DNA from: Candidatus Zhuqueibacterota bacterium
GTDB taxonomy: Bacteria > Zhuqueibacterota > Zhuqueibacteria > Thermofontimicrobiales > Thiofontviventaceae
Assembly: GCA_016931935.1 (NCBI GenBank)
Contig: JAFGDW010000157.1
Location: 1-64,000, forward strand
Length of the DNA: 64,000 bases
Direction of reading: 5' to 3'
Shown here: in pieces, positions 37,924-47,928 of the stretch
Numbering within the stretch: the stretch's first letter is position 1
Layout: each line of letters opens with the position of its first letter
Made by a program: the position numbers and the translations under genes
The notes under the pieces: model-generated
What the model saw: the letters and a program-made list of their open reading frames with translations, nothing else
What the model was told of the DNA's origin: nothing
The model's database searches: none

Positions 37924-38544
37924 ATGTTTCATCATATGGATAAAATATTTAAGTACCCGCGAATGTACGGCGCCAAATTATGGGTAATTCGTAATGTGTT
38001 AGGACTTCCGGCTCGATTGATCGCGGACATTGACATTACCGTTGAAACCAAACTGGCTGAATTAAGCGAATTATCAGTCGCAGATATTGGTTGCGGCCGA
38101 GGAGAACTTTCACAACAGTTTCCCAACTATGTTGGCCTCGAAGTGTCGCTGGAGATGATTCATTATTGCCGGGAAAAATATCCGGACAAAATATTTGATT
38201 TAATTAAAAATGGCACACTTCCGATTCAGGACAGGGCTGTCGAATTAAGCATATTGATTTATGTATTGCATCATGTTCAAACCGCCCAGGAACGGATCGA
38301 ATTATTAAAAGAAGCATCACGTGTTGGCCGGAAAATTATTATCGCGGAAAGCATCCAAAGCGAAAGCCCTGTGCTGCACCCGGTCAAGTCATTCTACTGG
38401 ATGCTGACTGATGGTGGCTTTCACTACCACACCGTTGCGGAATTACATTCGCTGTTTGAAGCCGCCAGTCTGAACATTTGCGAAGAACATATATCAACGC
38501 CCTTGCACCAATTATATTGGGCAATTTTAGAGCATCATGAATAA
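37924..38544 (+). CDS. Class I SAM methyltransferase
   Basis: 'VADIGCGRGELSQQF', 'ELSILIYVLHHVQT'. Confidence 0.85.
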   Translation: MFHHMDKIFKYPRMYGAKLWVIRNVLGLPARLIADIDITVETKLAELSELSVADIGCGRGELSQQFPNYVGLEVSLEMIHYCREKYPDKIFDLIKNGTLPIQDRAVELSILIYVLHHVQTAQERIELLKEASRVGRKIIIAESIQSESPVLHPVKSFYWMLTDGGFHYHTVAELHSLFEAASLNICEEHISTPLHQLYWAILEHHE

Positions 38545-38571
38545 TTCTTATTCGTATTATTCCGGTTTGTA

Positions 38572-40023
38572 ATGAAAGTAAAACACTCAAAAAGTACATC
38601 GGTTTTATTAATCAATCCGCCACAAAGCGATGATGAGCTATTTGGTAAGTACAAAAATCTGGCAGGCTATTTTATCCCGGTAGGATTGCTCTCGATTGCC
38701 GCCGTGCTGAAAGCCAACGGTTACACCGTCAAAATTCTCGATTCCGTAATCGAAGGGATGACATTCGACAATTTTCGGGAGTTTATTCGATCGACAGATT
38801 ATGACATTGTCGGCATCACCAGCTTCACCAATACGTTCCAAAATACCATTGATGCAGCGCGAATCGTCCGGGAAGAACTCAGCGATGCTCTTATTGTCAT
38901 CGGCGGTGTCCATGTGACCGCGTTACCCGTGCGATCATTGAACGACTGTCCCGACGCTAACATCATCGTCATCGGTGAAGGCGAATACACATTGCTGGAT
39001 ATTTGCGAGCATGTGGAACGACACAATCGTGATTTTTCCGATATTCAGGGAATTGTCTATCGCAATCAAAGCGAACCGAAAACAACGCCACCTCGGCCAA
39101 TCATCAAACATTTGGATGAATTGCCAATTCCCGCGTATGAAGACATCCCTTTGGAAAAATATATCCCGGATGATTCTATTTCAAAATATACACCGTGCTA
39201 CAGCCTGTTTGCCTCACGGGGCTGTCCTTACAATTGTATTTTTTGCAGCGCCCATATAACGATGGGAAAACAGCCGCGCTATAAAAGTCTGGACTACTTT
39301 TTTAATGAAATTGATTTGCTAATTGAAAAATACAACGCAAAGGCCTTCATTATTCAGGACAGCACACTGCTGAATAATAAGAAGTGGGTTAAAACATTAT
39401 GTGAACGACTCATTGCCAACAATTACAAAATCCACTGGACCTGTAACGCGCGGGTGGATCAGGTGGATGAACATATACTGGTGTTAATGAAAAAGGCTGG
39501 TTGCTGGCTGATCGAATACGGCGCCGAATCTGCAAATCCCAAATCACTTACGCTTTTAAGAAAAGCATTTACTGTTGAACAAATCCGCGTGGCGATTGAA
39601 CAGACGCGCAATGCAGGCATTATGGTGGCGTGCACATACATCATTGGTTGTCCCGGCGAAGATTTAAATGATGCCTGGCATACCGTGCGATTTGCCAGGG
39701 AAATGGCAACGGAGTTTGCAATGTTCTTTTTACCGGTTCCTTATCCGGGAACGATTCTCTATGATGTTTGCCAGAAGGATGGTGGGCTACAGACCAATAT
39801 TAGCTGGAAAGACTATAGCGCAGTAAATTATAATAATCCGATATACGTAAATCCGCGCATTGATCCGGAAACTTTTAAAACGTTACCAGACAGAGCTGTT
39901 TTTGAGTATTATAAATCAATCAAGGTACTTTGGTATAATTTGGTTAAGATTAGCACGTCAAATGATATTAAGCGATACTGGAAAGCAGCAAAACTTCTCA
40001 TTCTGAACAGTAATGTAAAATAA
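38572..40023 (+). CDS. B12-binding radical SAM protein
   Basis: 'VLLINPPQ', 'IVIGGVHVTALP', 'ANIIVIGEGEYTLLDI', 'SRGCPYNCIFCSAH'. Confidence 0.92.
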   Translation: MKVKHSKSTSVLLINPPQSDDELFGKYKNLAGYFIPVGLLSIAAVLKANGYTVKILDSVIEGMTFDNFREFIRSTDYDIVGITSFTNTFQNTIDAARIVREELSDALIVIGGVHVTALPVRSLNDCPDANIIVIGEGEYTLLDICEHVERHNRDFSDIQGIVYRNQSEPKTTPPRPIIKHLDELPIPAYEDIPLEKYIPDDSISKYTPCYSLFASRGCPYNCIFCSAHITMGKQPRYKSLDYFFNEIDLLIEKYNAKAFIIQDSTLLNNKKWVKTLCERLIANNYKIHWTCNARVDQVDEHILVLMKKAGCWLIEYGAESANPKSLTLLRKAFTVEQIRVAIEQTRNAGIMVACTYIIGCPGEDLNDAWHTVRFAREMATEFAMFFLPVPYPGTILYDVCQKDGGLQTNISWKDYSAVNYNNPIYVNPRIDPETFKTLPDRAVFEYYKSIKVLWYNLVKISTSNDIKRYWKAAKLLILNSNVK

Positions 40024-41858
40024 TGCATACAATTCAGTCCCAGACAACATCTCAGCGGACGTCTTTCACAATTATTGGTCAGTACGTTCAAAAGCCGATG
40101 TCAGCATTATTAATCGTTCTATTCATTGCGGCTATACTCCGAATTATTCCTGTCATAATGGATATTGGCATAAATGGTGCTGATGCTGCAACACATCTGT
40201 GTTACCTTAAACAAAACCGGGCGATTATTGGACATATTCTTAAAAATGGCAATATTACACCGGAATTTATTAGAGATTACGCCGATCAAATCGGCTACTT
40301 GCACTCGCCCACTGCTATTGGAGTCATACCATGGTTAGACAGGCCTCTGCACAATCTATCAACGTTATTCTTTAGCTTATTCTTTGGAGAATCAGATTTA
40401 ACGATATTGATACCGGCTATATTATACAGCCTGCTAATTATTATCGTTGTTTATTTAATTGCAGAAAAATTAAGTAATAAATGGGTTGGAATCATTGCGG
40501 CATCGCTGACAGCATTGTCCTGTGATCAATTTACGGAAACGCTTACGGCGATGGCACATATCGAGACAAACTTATTATTATTAACCGGGATATATTTACA
40601 TCTCATTTGGGATGAAACCAATCAAAATAAATATGAAATACTAGCCGCAATCGCATGGGGACTTGCAGTAAGTTCTCATCCGGATGTCATTCCCTTTTTG
40701 TTTTTTTACCTTGTTCTGGAAATAATACGGACACTTATCATTACTCCTAGTTTAGTCTTGAAACAAATTGCATTGATAGGAATTATATTTATACCTATCA
40801 TAATTATTTATGATGCATTGCTGTGGATGATGGCCGCTATTTGGGGAAAAGAAACTGCGCTAAGCTTATTTATTTCTGACAGAATGTTGACTTACCAAAA
40901 AACACATGTAGGTAGTTCCCTGTTTGAAGGATTATATATTTACCTGTCATTTTCAGCCACAGCCATAAAAGTTCAATTATTTACATTTTCTGACAGATTG
41001 ATGGCCTTTATTTTCGGCAAACTACTTTTAAATGAAGGTGTATTTTTTATGCTTCTCTTTCCATTTATCTGGATTATCAGCATATTATCTCCATTCATCC
41101 TTTATATCAAACGCAGACATTTTGATGCGCTTGCATCTATTTCAATCACTATTGTCACGAATATACTATTTTTACTTCTGTATAACGGGGTAACAACCGA
41201 AACCAGACATTTATTACACATATATTACCTGATGATTATTCTTCTGCCAGTCATAAGTTACATACTTATTTCCAATTCAACTTTTAAATTCAATAAATTC
41301 ATCCTTCAGCCAAAACTATTATATATTTTCATAGCACTGTTGTTTTTCTCAAATATGATCTATGTTTATCCTTTGTTTACATATCAATATGGAGCAAAAC
41401 AACTTGGCAGGAAGCTGCAAGTAAAAGGAATATCAAAAGTGCACACGTTCTCGCATTCGGGATTAAATGTCTATTTGCCTGCTTATGGAATTAAAGTAAC
41501 ACATCTTCCTGAAACGCTATCGCCCAGTGATCTCGAGAAGTATGAAAACCTCGATTGGGTCGTTCGTACGCAATGGGCAAATGAAACGGAAAAAAATTGG
41601 GATAAGCTTATCGAAAAAAATTCAAATAATAATGATATCGATGAAGCCTATCTAATTGATGACTTGGGTGAATATCTGTTAAATAATCGTTTTTTTAATA
41701 ACAATCCTTTATCACATATTTGGAGAAACTTGGTGCAACTAACCGGCAAGAAAGTTAAATCAGCGAGCCTACTTCAAAAACGATTATATATTATAAAAAA
41801 TAGTAAATTAATTGAACTGTTATCCAGCGACAAAGCATCGCCTGATAGTGAAATATGA
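40023..41858 (+). CDS. Polytopic membrane protein, GT39/ArnT-like glycosyltransferase candidate
   Basis: Multiple TM segments; 'GINGADAATHLCYLKQN', 'WVGIIAASLTALS'; 1-bp overlap with the upstream gene. Confidence 0.6.
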   Translation: MHTIQSQTTSQRTSFTIIGQYVQKPMSALLIVLFIAAILRIIPVIMDIGINGADAATHLCYLKQNRAIIGHILKNGNITPEFIRDYADQIGYLHSPTAIGVIPWLDRPLHNLSTLFFSLFFGESDLTILIPAILYSLLIIIVVYLIAEKLSNKWVGIIAASLTALSCDQFTETLTAMAHIETNLLLLTGIYLHLIWDETNQNKYEILAAIAWGLAVSSHPDVIPFLFFYLVLEIIRTLIITPSLVLKQIALIGIIFIPIIIIYDALLWMMAAIWGKETALSLFISDRMLTYQKTHVGSSLFEGLYIYLSFSATAIKVQLFTFSDRLMAFIFGKLLLNEGVFFMLLFPFIWIISILSPFILYIKRRHFDALASISITIVTNILFLLLYNGVTTETRHLLHIYYLMIILLPVISYILISNSTFKFNKFILQPKLLYIFIALLFFSNMIYVYPLFTYQYGAKQLGRKLQVKGISKVHTFSHSGLNVYLPAYGIKVTHLPETLSPSDLEKYENLDWVVRTQWANETEKNWDKLIEKNSNNNDIDEAYLIDDLGEYLLNNRFFNNNPLSHIWRNLVQLTGKKVKSASLLQKRLYIIKNSKLIELLSSDKASPDSEI

Positions 41859-42853
41859 AAAAAAATCTTTTAAATTATCTTTGCTGCCCGGTATGCAAAA
41901 GTGATCTATTACTATCAGCCGAACAGACACACCTCGATCATATTCTGAACGGCGAGATAGTCTGCCGAACGAATAGTGCACATCACTTCCGGATTCTAAA
42001 TGGTGTCCCACGTTTTGCCCCATTGGACCAAGAAGCTGATAAAAAATCCAGAACCGCTGATAATTTTGGCTATTCATGGAATGTTTTCAATACCCGTTGG
42101 GATAATGATGATATTGCATTCCTGGATTTTATCCATCCAGTCGAAAAAGCAGCATTTAAAAATAAAATTGTATTAGATGCCGGATGCGGGATGGGACGAT
42201 TTGCAATGCTCGCCAGGGAATATGGAGCAAAAGAAGTACTTGCTATTGATCTTAGTCATTCAGTTGATGTTGCGTTTAGTGAGACGAAGGAATTCGACAA
42301 CATTCACATTCTTCAGGGAGATATTTACAATCTTCCGATCAAGCAGGATCTTATCGAATTGGCCTACTCCGTGGGAGTGCTTCATCATTTACCATCCCCA
42401 AAACACGCATGTTATTCCATATTGAATTTGTTAAAAACGTCAGGCACTTTTGTAATGTGGGTGTACGGACGAGAGGGAAATGAATGGATTGTACGGTTCA
42501 TCAACCCTATCCGGAATAACATAACATCGAAATTACCAATGCCAGTGCTTCTGTCATTTTCAAAATTCGTTGGATTCTTCCTCTGGTCGATATTGCGGTT
42601 GGTATATCGCCCCGTTAATAGATGCGCCCCTTCGATAAGTAAATATTTGCCCTATAATCACTATTTCAAATTCACGATGACTGAGACACTAACTCAAAAT
42701 ATTCATACAGTTTTTGATCACCTGCTGGCGCCAATTGCATATTACCTGAGCAGAGATGAAATTCGTTCATGGCTTGAAAACGCAAATTTAAAAAATATTG
42801 CGCTCCATCATCTGCGAAGCTATAGTTGGACTGCCACCGGGATCAAACAATAA
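41855..42853 (+). CDS. Class I SAM methyltransferase with Trm112-like N-terminus
   Basis: 'LNYLCCPVCKSDL...FRILNGVPRF', 'VLDAGCGMGRFAMLAREYGA', 'YSVGVLHHLPSP'. Confidence 0.9.
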   Translation: MKKNLLNYLCCPVCKSDLLLSAEQTHLDHILNGEIVCRTNSAHHFRILNGVPRFAPLDQEADKKSRTADNFGYSWNVFNTRWDNDDIAFLDFIHPVEKAAFKNKIVLDAGCGMGRFAMLAREYGAKEVLAIDLSHSVDVAFSETKEFDNIHILQGDIYNLPIKQDLIELAYSVGVLHHLPSPKHACYSILNLLKTSGTFVMWVYGREGNEWIVRFINPIRNNITSKLPMPVLLSFSKFVGFFLWSILRLVYRPVNRCAPSISKYLPYNHYFKFTMTETLTQNIHTVFDHLLAPIAYYLSRDEIRSWLENANLKNIALHHLRSYSWTATGIKQ

Positions 42854-42897
42854 CACAATCTTCACACAAAAGCTGGTAACCTCAATCCCGGATAACA

Positions 42898-43983
42898 ATG
42901 CATCTCACTGTTAGCGAAGAAATACCAAAGAATTGGAACACGTACATCACAAGTGCTAAAAACGAAGCTGGCTTTTACCAATCGGAACTGTGGGCGCATG
43001 TTAAAAATAAACAAGATCAATCACAACCATTATTTATTGAAGTAGATGACAGTTCAAATATAGTTTTAACGCTACTTCTATTTCAAAAAACACCGAGTAA
43101 TAAAATAAACATCAAACCAGCCACACGATTTAATAATTTGATAAGCGGTGACTATCGAGGCTGGTTGGAATGGATTGATGGCCCCGTATTGCATACTCAA
43201 CAATTCGATCTGGCTTTTGCTGCACTGAATTGTTTATTCAAATGGTTAGATGTATACTCAATGAAGCATAAACTCATTCGCATCCGCTCCGATGGATTTA
43301 ATCATCTCAGTAAATGGAATTCCGATACTCGTATCCGTTCATTATTCGAAAAATTTAAATATTCAACATCCACATGGGGAACATATCTCGTTGATCTGAC
43401 TCAAGACGAAGATACACTATTCGGAAATATTCATCAAAAGGCGCGGGGAAAGGTCAGAAAAGCATCACAGCTCTCGCTCTCAATTCGACAACCGGAAAAT
43501 GTGGATGATTATCTCAAAAATTGGCAGGACGTCTATGTTGCAAGCGGAATCAAACAACCATTGCCGCCGGACATTATTGAAATAATGCTGGAAGATAAAA
43601 CCAGAAAATTTATCTATCACTATTTAGTAAATGATAAAAAGAAACGTAATCTGGCAGTTGTAAGTATGTATGTCTTTAACAAGATGGCCCGACGAGTGAT
43701 GTCGTCTATCTCACCAGTTTGTCGAGATGAAAGGATCCCTGCGCAGGACCTGATTACATGGCATTGTCTTCTAGAAGCAAAAAAGTTGGGCTGCCATACA
43801 TTCGATTTTGCGGGTGTCAATCCCAATCCCCAAACGAGTAAGGAACAAGGAATAAAAGATTTTAAATCCAAGTGGGGCGGCACATATCATGAATTTTATA
43901 TCAGCGAAAAAAACAACTATTCTGTTTTTTATAAAGGACTGACAAAGTTATGGCAATTAAAGCAGCGGATGCTGAGCAACTAA
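42898..43983 (+). CDS. FemAB/GNAT-like acyltransferase
   Basis: 'FYQSELWAHVKNK', 'GTYLVDLTQDEDTLFGNIHQKARGKVRKASQ', 'CHTFDFAGVNPNPQTSKEQGIKDFKSKWGG'. Confidence 0.8.
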   Translation: MHLTVSEEIPKNWNTYITSAKNEAGFYQSELWAHVKNKQDQSQPLFIEVDDSSNIVLTLLLFQKTPSNKINIKPATRFNNLISGDYRGWLEWIDGPVLHTQQFDLAFAALNCLFKWLDVYSMKHKLIRIRSDGFNHLSKWNSDTRIRSLFEKFKYSTSTWGTYLVDLTQDEDTLFGNIHQKARGKVRKASQLSLSIRQPENVDDYLKNWQDVYVASGIKQPLPPDIIEIMLEDKTRKFIYHYLVNDKKKRNLAVVSMYVFNKMARRVMSSISPVCRDERIPAQDLITWHCLLEAKKLGCHTFDFAGVNPNPQTSKEQGIKDFKSKWGGTYHEFYISEKNNYSVFYKGLTKLWQLKQRMLSN

Positions 43984-44007
43984 ATTAGCACTAATCACAA
44001 GCATAAA

Positions 44008-45474
44008 ATGCATCGACGCTTTTTTAAAAATGCCGGTATTTTAGCCATTACACAATTTATTCTTTTGCTCAGAGGCTTCATTGTAATACCACTCCTGACG
44101 CGATATTTCGGCACAATAAATTATGGCGTGTGGTCACAGATTGGTATTGTAATCGGAACAATCAGTCCGATTATGATTCTCCAGACAGATGCTGCCATTA
44201 TGCGATATTTACCCGGGCATGCGTTTGAGAAACAACAGCGCTGGTTTTCAGCATGGTTGCTGTTCTTGCTTTCGATTTGTTTCATCGTATGTTCATTGCT
44301 AATTTTTTTCAGAAAACCGATTGCAATCCTGTTTTTCGGTACTGTTCAGGAATATGCCTTGTATATCCCGTTAGCTGCGGCATCGGTTGCAATAACAATT
44401 GTATTGAATGTAATCAGCAACTGGTTTCGGGTTCATGATAATGCAATATTATTCGCATCGATCGATATATTCAGGGCCTGCGCAACACTCACTGCTTTGA
44501 CCACAATGTTAATACTTCAAAAAAGTGTTTATGAGCTAGTCCTGTATTCCGTTTGCAGTGAAGGCGTAATTGCTGTAATAATGATTCTTTATATTACCCG
44601 CAAACATGGCTGGAAATATCCGGATTTTTCAATTATCAAACCGCTGGTAAAATACGGACTACCGTTAGTTCCTGCCGGCTATGCAATGTGGGGTTTGAAT
44701 TATATCGACAGACTGTTCCTGGTCAGGTATACTGATTTTTCCGAAATTGGCGTGTATGGTGTATCGTATAGTCTCGGTTACATGGTCATTCCCTTATTGA
44801 TGCGCCCCTTTCGGACGATGTTTCCCACATCAGCCGCCGAGCTTTATAATAACGGGAAGAGTATGGAATTGCAACGGCTTTACGAATTTTCTGCCGGCAG
44901 CTCCATTGTTTTTTCAGTTCCGGCAGTCGTCGGACTTATGGTTCTTGGGAAACCAATACTCCAGTTAATTGCCACTCAAAATTTTGTGGGCGGTGCTCCC
45001 GTTATGGGATTTATTGCAAGTGGATATATTTTCCATGTACTATCAAGTTATTATACCATTTCGCTCGGCTTGGTGCATCGTCAGTATTTGTCAACAATCT
45101 CCATAGGTATTGCGTTCGTTACAAATTTCATTCTGAATTATGTGTTAATTCCTCGCTATTCAATTATCGGGGCTGCGCTCGCTACTCAAATTGCATTCTT
45201 AACACAGCTCATTTCAACGTTTTGGTTTGCCCAAAAACACAAAATATTTATAACACATATTGGCTTTCCAATTAAAGTCGTAGGTTCAGCGTTAATTATG
45301 GGAATCGGCATCTATTATTTCGGAGTACTTATTTCGAATGTTATACAAAACATTTATTTGGTTCTGCTAACCACCATTTTCCTGGGCATTGTGATTTATG
45401 CGGGTTTGCTTCATAGCTTCAAGATATTATCGATGGCTCGTGTGCGCTATGCATTTTCAATAATGAAGAGTTGA
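44008..45474 (+). CDS. Polysaccharide flippase (MOP/Wzx-like)
   Basis: About 12-14 hydrophobic helices; 'PLLTRYFGTINYGVWSQIG', 'RLFLVRYTDFSEIGVYGVSYSLG'. Confidence 0.85.
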   Translation: MHRRFFKNAGILAITQFILLLRGFIVIPLLTRYFGTINYGVWSQIGIVIGTISPIMILQTDAAIMRYLPGHAFEKQQRWFSAWLLFLLSICFIVCSLLIFFRKPIAILFFGTVQEYALYIPLAAASVAITIVLNVISNWFRVHDNAILFASIDIFRACATLTALTTMLILQKSVYELVLYSVCSEGVIAVIMILYITRKHGWKYPDFSIIKPLVKYGLPLVPAGYAMWGLNYIDRLFLVRYTDFSEIGVYGVSYSLGYMVIPLLMRPFRTMFPTSAAELYNNGKSMELQRLYEFSAGSSIVFSVPAVVGLMVLGKPILQLIATQNFVGGAPVMGFIASGYIFHVLSSYYTISLGLVHRQYLSTISIGIAFVTNFILNYVLIPRYSIIGAALATQIAFLTQLISTFWFAQKHKIFITHIGFPIKVVGSALIMGIGIYYFGVLISNVIQNIYLVLLTTIFLGIVIYAGLLHSFKILSMARVRYAFSIMKS

Positions 45475-45479
45475 ATTAA

Positions 45480-46139
45480 ATGAAATCACGTATAGAACGA
45501 ACCGCGAAATTGATCGATAAAACCGGAATTATTCTTGATATTGGTTGTGGCACCGGTGATATCTATGATAATATCAAAACGTATTCCAAACATTTTACCT
45601 ATATTGGAATGGATAAAGAATCCGCAAGGCTCGTTCAATCAGATAAATCGATTAGCCGTATTTCCGGGGATGTTTATCATATCCCGTTAGCGAATAGTTC
45701 AGTCGAATCAGTGTTGCTGCTTCAGGTATTTGAACATCTGGATAGGCCGGTGGATGCCATCCGGGAGATAAACAGAGTTTTAAAACCAACCGGAACGTTA
45801 ATTCTATCAACAAACAATGCGCTGTATTGGGGCGAACTTTTTACTGAAGTAGTGTGTTATGTAAAAACACTCATCAATAGACTAGTTAACGGCACGAATA
45901 AAGTAAGACGCCCAATTATTTTTGGAAGTGAACTATTCCGCCGACATGTTTTCGTGGTCACTCCATCCAGTCTGCATACCTTACTTCACATTAACGGATT
46001 TGAGTATAATCACACAATATTCTGTGATGGATTTCCGCGATGGAATTATTTTATATTCGCTACATTCCTCCCGTTTTTAATGAACATCCAAATTATTAAA
46101 GCAACAAAAATGAACCCATCACCTGATTACATTATTTAA
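45480..46139 (+). CDS. Class I SAM methyltransferase
   Basis: 'ILDIGCGTGDIYDNI', 'VLLLQVFEHLDRPVDAIREINRVLKPTGTLILST'. Confidence 0.88.
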   Translation: MKSRIERTAKLIDKTGIILDIGCGTGDIYDNIKTYSKHFTYIGMDKESARLVQSDKSISRISGDVYHIPLANSSVESVLLLQVFEHLDRPVDAIREINRVLKPTGTLILSTNNALYWGELFTEVVCYVKTLINRLVNGTNKVRRPIIFGSELFRRHVFVVTPSSLHTLLHINGFEYNHTIFCDGFPRWNYFIFATFLPFLMNIQIIKATKMNPSPDYII

Positions 46140-46141
46140 GT

Positions 46142-47038
46142 ATGTCTGAACCGAACTTCCTTTACATCGGGTACATGAAAGCGGGAACAACGTTCCTGCG
46201 CAGTTATTTTTCACATCACCCCAATATTGAATGGTACCGCAATGCGATTGTTTTCCTATCCGATACATTTGAACGTTCGACGTATTTGGACAACTTTGAA
46301 AACACCGGACATTCAAAATGTATTGTCGATATGTACGAGGGCCTGGCAATTGGCTTCATTAATCACTGTCGATCCGATGAAATCCGCCATCGATTCACAC
46401 CGGACTATACGGTTGACGGAAACCAATTGGAACCTTCAATCGAAAAAATAGCACTCAGAATTAAGGATACGCTGCCACACACAAAAATCCTGATTTCCAT
46501 ACGAAATCAGATTGACTGGCTGCGTTCATATTATGGACATTATATCCTCAAGCTTCCGAAGCGCAATCGCACACTTCATGATCTGTTAAGTACATTTGAT
46601 GGCAAATGCGCGCTATATGCCGGTAATTATTATGGATTAATTAAAACCTATATTAAAGTATTCGGACGCGATTTCGTTCATGTTATTGTTTTGGAAGAGT
46701 TGAAAACGAATCCCCGAGAAGCGTTGGAAAAATTGTGTCATTTCATGGAAGTTGATTATGTAGAATTTCCTGCAGAACGACAAAAATTGAACAAAGCAAA
46801 ACCAAGTGGACAGCGGCATATTATAAAACTGCTTGCTTCAATCGGAATTTCAGCCGAACATTTTGCCAAATATTCTCCGATCTACAAAAAATATGCAGAT
46901 ACTATCTATCAGCTATTTTCTCACGATATTCTGACGAAACATGAAATCTCGATGTTACATTCATTCTATTCAATCAGTAATTATCACCTTTCCGGACTCA
47001 TCGATGTTGATTTAAAGCAATTTGGTTACCCTTTGTAA
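46142..47038 (+). CDS. Sulfotransferase family protein
   Basis: PAPS 5'-loop 'FLYIGYMKAGTTFLRSYFSHHP', 'ILISIRNQIDWLRSYYGHYI'. Confidence 0.85.
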   Translation: MSEPNFLYIGYMKAGTTFLRSYFSHHPNIEWYRNAIVFLSDTFERSTYLDNFENTGHSKCIVDMYEGLAIGFINHCRSDEIRHRFTPDYTVDGNQLEPSIEKIALRIKDTLPHTKILISIRNQIDWLRSYYGHYILKLPKRNRTLHDLLSTFDGKCALYAGNYYGLIKTYIKVFGRDFVHVIVLEELKTNPREALEKLCHFMEVDYVEFPAERQKLNKAKPSGQRHIIKLLASIGISAEHFAKYSPIYKKYADTIYQLFSHDILTKHEISMLHSFYSISNYHLSGLIDVDLKQFGYPL

Positions 47039-47047
47039 TCTATTAGG

Positions 47048-47632
47048 ATGGATAGAATCAATCAAAAAAAAATTATATACCCATTTATTCATTATTATTT
47101 GAATGAATATACACAAGCCAACGATTTAATTCTGGACATTGGTTGCGGCACTTCACAGTACCGGCACTGTACTGAAACAAACTATTTTGGCATTGATCTT
47201 AAAACGGGGGCAATGCCGGATGGTTTCGAATATGATGTTGATGTAATTGCATCAGCAGAAGCGATCCCATTCGTTACCAATCGCTTTGATCTTGTGTTTT
47301 CAGTCGCGTCTTTCTACCAAATTCGGAATCACCAAAAAGCACTCTCCGAAATTTATCGGATAATAAAACCGCACGGACAAATATTGCTCTTCGATTATAA
47401 TCAGCGAACCCAACAGCACCTGAATAAACGATATAATCTTACAAATACCCGAAATGCCTACCCATGTTGGTCGCAATGGGAATTATTGGCACGCGTCCAG
47501 TCAGCAGGTTTTGAGGGATGCACATTATTGCCCAAATGTTCACACAAAATAACTCCAATAACAAAGCGAATCCGACTATTTTATCAGGAATATCGGGGAA
47601 GTTGGGCAATTGTTACCGGTTATAAACTCTGA
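47048..47632 (+). CDS. Class I SAM methyltransferase
   Basis: 'ILDIGCGTSQYRH', 'RFDLVFSVASFYQIRNHQKALSEIYRIIKPHGQILLFDY'. Confidence 0.85.
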   Translation: MDRINQKKIIYPFIHYYLNEYTQANDLILDIGCGTSQYRHCTETNYFGIDLKTGAMPDGFEYDVDVIASAEAIPFVTNRFDLVFSVASFYQIRNHQKALSEIYRIIKPHGQILLFDYNQRTQQHLNKRYNLTNTRNAYPCWSQWELLARVQSAGFEGCTLLPKCSHKITPITKRIRLFYQEYRGSWAIVTGYKL

Positions 47633-47785
47633 GATATTCAGCTATAAAAATCTCTGATTGTGAACGAAAAATTCCTGCACGCATTGCTGGAGCCTATGCT
47701 GGATTTACAAAAACTCAAAAAGGCTGTCTGTTTTCAGTAAACCACTAAGAGTATATCCAAATACCTCAGTCAGGATTTAACCGTG

Positions 47786-47808
47786 GGCTGAGCCTGTCGA
47801 AGTCGACA
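47786..47808. repeat. Intergenic GGCTGAGCCTGTCGAAGTCGACA element
   Basis: Resembles a dispersed intergenic motif remembered from many bacterial genomes (GCTGAGCCTGTCGAAG). Confidence 0.4.
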
Positions 47809-47928
47809 CACGCACGATTGTCGTCCCGTTTTACTGGAAGAAACTCAGGCAACGGACAAAATGAATTGAAAGGCTTTTCGGATAAGCTCTAAATAGAATC
47901 TAATCACTTTATCATTTCGGATTCCATT

